DNA of 6,665 nt, taken from contig DFES01000154.1 in the NCBI GenBank assembly GCA_002369175.1, forward strand, positions 1 to 6,665. Direction: 5' to 3'. Positions within the stretch are counted from its first letter, which is position 1, and each line of letters opens with the position of its first letter. The position numbers and the translations under genes were made by a program. Positions 5,461 to 6,665 of the stretch are shown here, in pieces. The stretch comes from Selenomonadaceae bacterium UBA3796 (GTDB lineage Bacteria > Bacillota > Negativicutes > Selenomonadales > Selenomonadaceae). Below the pieces are notes generated by a model, which worked only from the letters and a program-made list of their open reading frames with translations, was not told where the DNA came from and did not search any database.

Positions 5461-6665
5461 ATGATTGGAATCAAGAATGTTGTGGCAATTGTCTGCGGAG
5501 GAGGCCCTGCTCCCGGAATCAACGCAGTCATTTCTGCCGTTACGAATGAAGCAAACCGTCATGGATGGGATGTACTTGGCATGTATGACGGTTTTTCCAG
5601 ACTTGCCCGCGGCGAGAAGAATTATATCCGTTTGGACTTCAGCAATGTGAGCCGCATCCATCTCACGGGCGGATGCATTCTGAAGATGTCGCGGTTCAAC
5701 CCGACGAAGAAGGAATCGGATCTTCGCACGGTGGTGGAGACCTTGACGGAACTTGGCGTGACGCATCTTGTCACCATCGGCGGCGATGACACGGCATACA
5801 GCTCCACTGCGGTTTCCGAATATGCCCGCAAGATGGGGCGCACCATCAATGTTGTCCATGTGCCAAAGACCATCGACAACGACCTGCCCCTTCCGGAAGG
5901 TGTGCCGACCTTTGGCTTTGAGACGGCTCGTGCCTTTGCGACAACGGAGATCCAGAATCTCATGGAGGATGCCCGCACCACGAACAACCGCTGGTACTTT
6001 ACCATCGCTATGGGACGCACGGCGGGACATCTGGCCCTTGGCATGGGTCGTTCTGCAGGCGCGGCTCTCACGATTATTCCGGAGGAGTTCCCGCAGAATC
6101 ATATCCGCCTGCAGCAGGTGGTGGATATCATTACGGGTTCCATCGTCAAGCGCCGCCTGGTCGGCAAGAATTACGGCGTAGCGGTTATCGCTGAGGGTGT
6201 CATTGAGAAGATTGCCGAGGAGGATTTCAAGGCCTTTGGTGATATCGTTCTGGATGACCATGGCCATATCCGCTACAGCGAACTGGACTTCGGACAGATC
6301 CTCAAGCAGGCGGTTCTGGCAGAAGTAAAGAAGCTTGGCATCAAGATTGCCATTGTGGATAAGGAAATCGGCTATGAGCTCCGTTGCACGGCGCCCATCG
6401 CCTATGATATCGACTATGCCCGTAATCTGGGCTATGAGGCTATGCAGTTCCTCTTCCGCGGTGACAGCGGCGCACTCATCACGATACAGGACAACCAGGC
6501 GGTTCCCATGCGTTTTGAGGATATCCGTGATCCGGAGACCGGAAAGACGCGGGTGCGCAAGGTCAACATCGATTCCGTACATTACAAGATTGCCCGCGGC
6601 TTCATGATGCGCATCGAAAAGGGCGATTTGGACGATCCGGGCCTCTCCAATGCCTTTAAGATGGA
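5461..6665 (+). CDS. pfp: Phosphofructokinase, probably pyrophosphate-dependent (3' end outside window)
   Basis: Phosphorylates fructose 6-phosphate to fructose 1,6-bisphosphate in the cytoplasm; PPi-dependent forms work reversibly and can serve both glycolysis and gluconeogenesis. The frame is open from ATG 5461 to the window edge, 401 codons with no stop. Family motifs: phosphate-binding loop CGGGPAPGIN (12-21), GGDDT (107-111), PKTIDND (135-141, catalytic Asp139), MGR (184-186) and the sugar-binding IPE ending at E208. The donor-specificity positions read Asp110 and Lys136. ATP-using enzymes such as E. coli PfkA have Gly at both (GGDG, PGTIDND), while the Asp/Lys pair is the established mark of PPi-dependent enzymes. 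GGGPAPG in place of the PfkA-type GGDAPG agrees. Members of this longer subgroup are a little over 400 residues, so probably only a short C-terminal part is missing. A strong ribosome binding site and possible own promoter precede it. Family is certain; PPi use is a strong residue-based inference, and an annotation as plain 6-phosphofructokinase (pfkA) is the main alternative. Confidence 0.93.
   Translation, partial: MIGIKNVVAIVCGGGPAPGINAVISAVTNEANRHGWDVLGMYDGFSRLARGEKNYIRLDFSNVSRIHLTGGCILKMSRFNPTKKESDLRTVVETLTELGVTHLVTIGGDDTAYSSTAVSEYARKMGRTINVVHVPKTIDNDLPLPEGVPTFGFETARAFATTEIQNLMEDARTTNNRWYFTIAMGRTAGHLALGMGRSAGAALTIIPEEFPQNHIRLQQVVDIITGSIVKRRLVGKNYGVAVIAEGVIEKIAEEDFKAFGDIVLDDHGHIRYSELDFGQILKQAVLAEVKKLGIKIAIVDKEIGYELRCTAPIAYDIDYARNLGYEAMQFLFRGDSGALITIQDNQAVPMRFEDIRDPETGKTRVRKVNIDSVHYKIARGFMMRIEKGDLDDPGLSNAFKM

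Noticed and set aside
5443..6582. Long open frame (379 codons) on the - strand opposite the phosphofructokinase gene
   Set aside because: It lies antisense to a gene with all family motifs, its translation resembles no family I know, and long antisense frames are common opposite codon-biased genes of this base composition.
1..6665. Mobile element, CRISPR array, tRNA/rRNA gene or novel defence system
   Set aside because: I saw no regularly spaced repeats, transposase or integrase motifs, tRNA-like cloverleaf, or cluster of unknown genes. All substantial coding sequence belongs to known housekeeping or signalling families.

Overview
The window is a conserved, chromosome-like stretch in which every gene lies on the + strand. 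It holds five protein-coding genes: the 3' part of leuS, an HD-GYP domain gene, a methionine aminopeptidase with an N-terminal SEC-C zinc motif, a DEAD-box RNA helicase, and the 5' part of a phosphofructokinase whose active-site residues fit the pyrophosphate-dependent type. G+C looks moderate (a little over half by eye) and codon use is even across all five genes. I see no mobile element, tRNA, rRNA, CRISPR array or sign of recent transfer. The SEC-C/MetAP fusion, a PPi-type phosphofructokinase, a stand-alone HD-GYP protein and strong AGGAGG-type ribosome binding sites suggest a Firmicutes-grade anaerobe, most likely a Negativicute of the Selenomonas/Megasphaera kind. That placement is inference from gene content, not from a marker tree.

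Layout: (1) 1-1764, leuS lacking roughly its first 240 residues, ending just before a T8 tract. (2) 1765-1924, a 160-base leader with inverted repeats and an octamer resembling a sigma-28 -10 box, leading to the HD-GYP gene (1925-3004), which a clear intrinsic terminator closes at 3011-3052. The HD-GYP gene therefore looks like its own transcription unit. (3) A near-consensus sigma-70 promoter (TTGACA, 17-base spacer, TATGAT; 3066-3094) drives map (about 3179-4060) and, 14 bases later, the GTG-started DEAD-box helicase (4075-5358), probably as a two-gene operon. (4) An AT-rich gap of about 100 bases with a weaker promoter candidate and a very strong ribosome binding site precedes the phosphofructokinase gene (from 5461), which runs off the window.

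Functionally this is housekeeping: leucine charging of tRNA, N-terminal methionine removal, RNA remodelling and the fructose-6-phosphate/fructose-1,6-bisphosphate step of glycolysis, with one probable cyclic-di-GMP phosphodiesterase among them. I did not find a convincing novel multi-gene system. The parts most worth a second look are the HD-GYP leader (1765-1924), the substituted editing-pocket loop in LeuRS, and the PPi-type residues of the phosphofructokinase.
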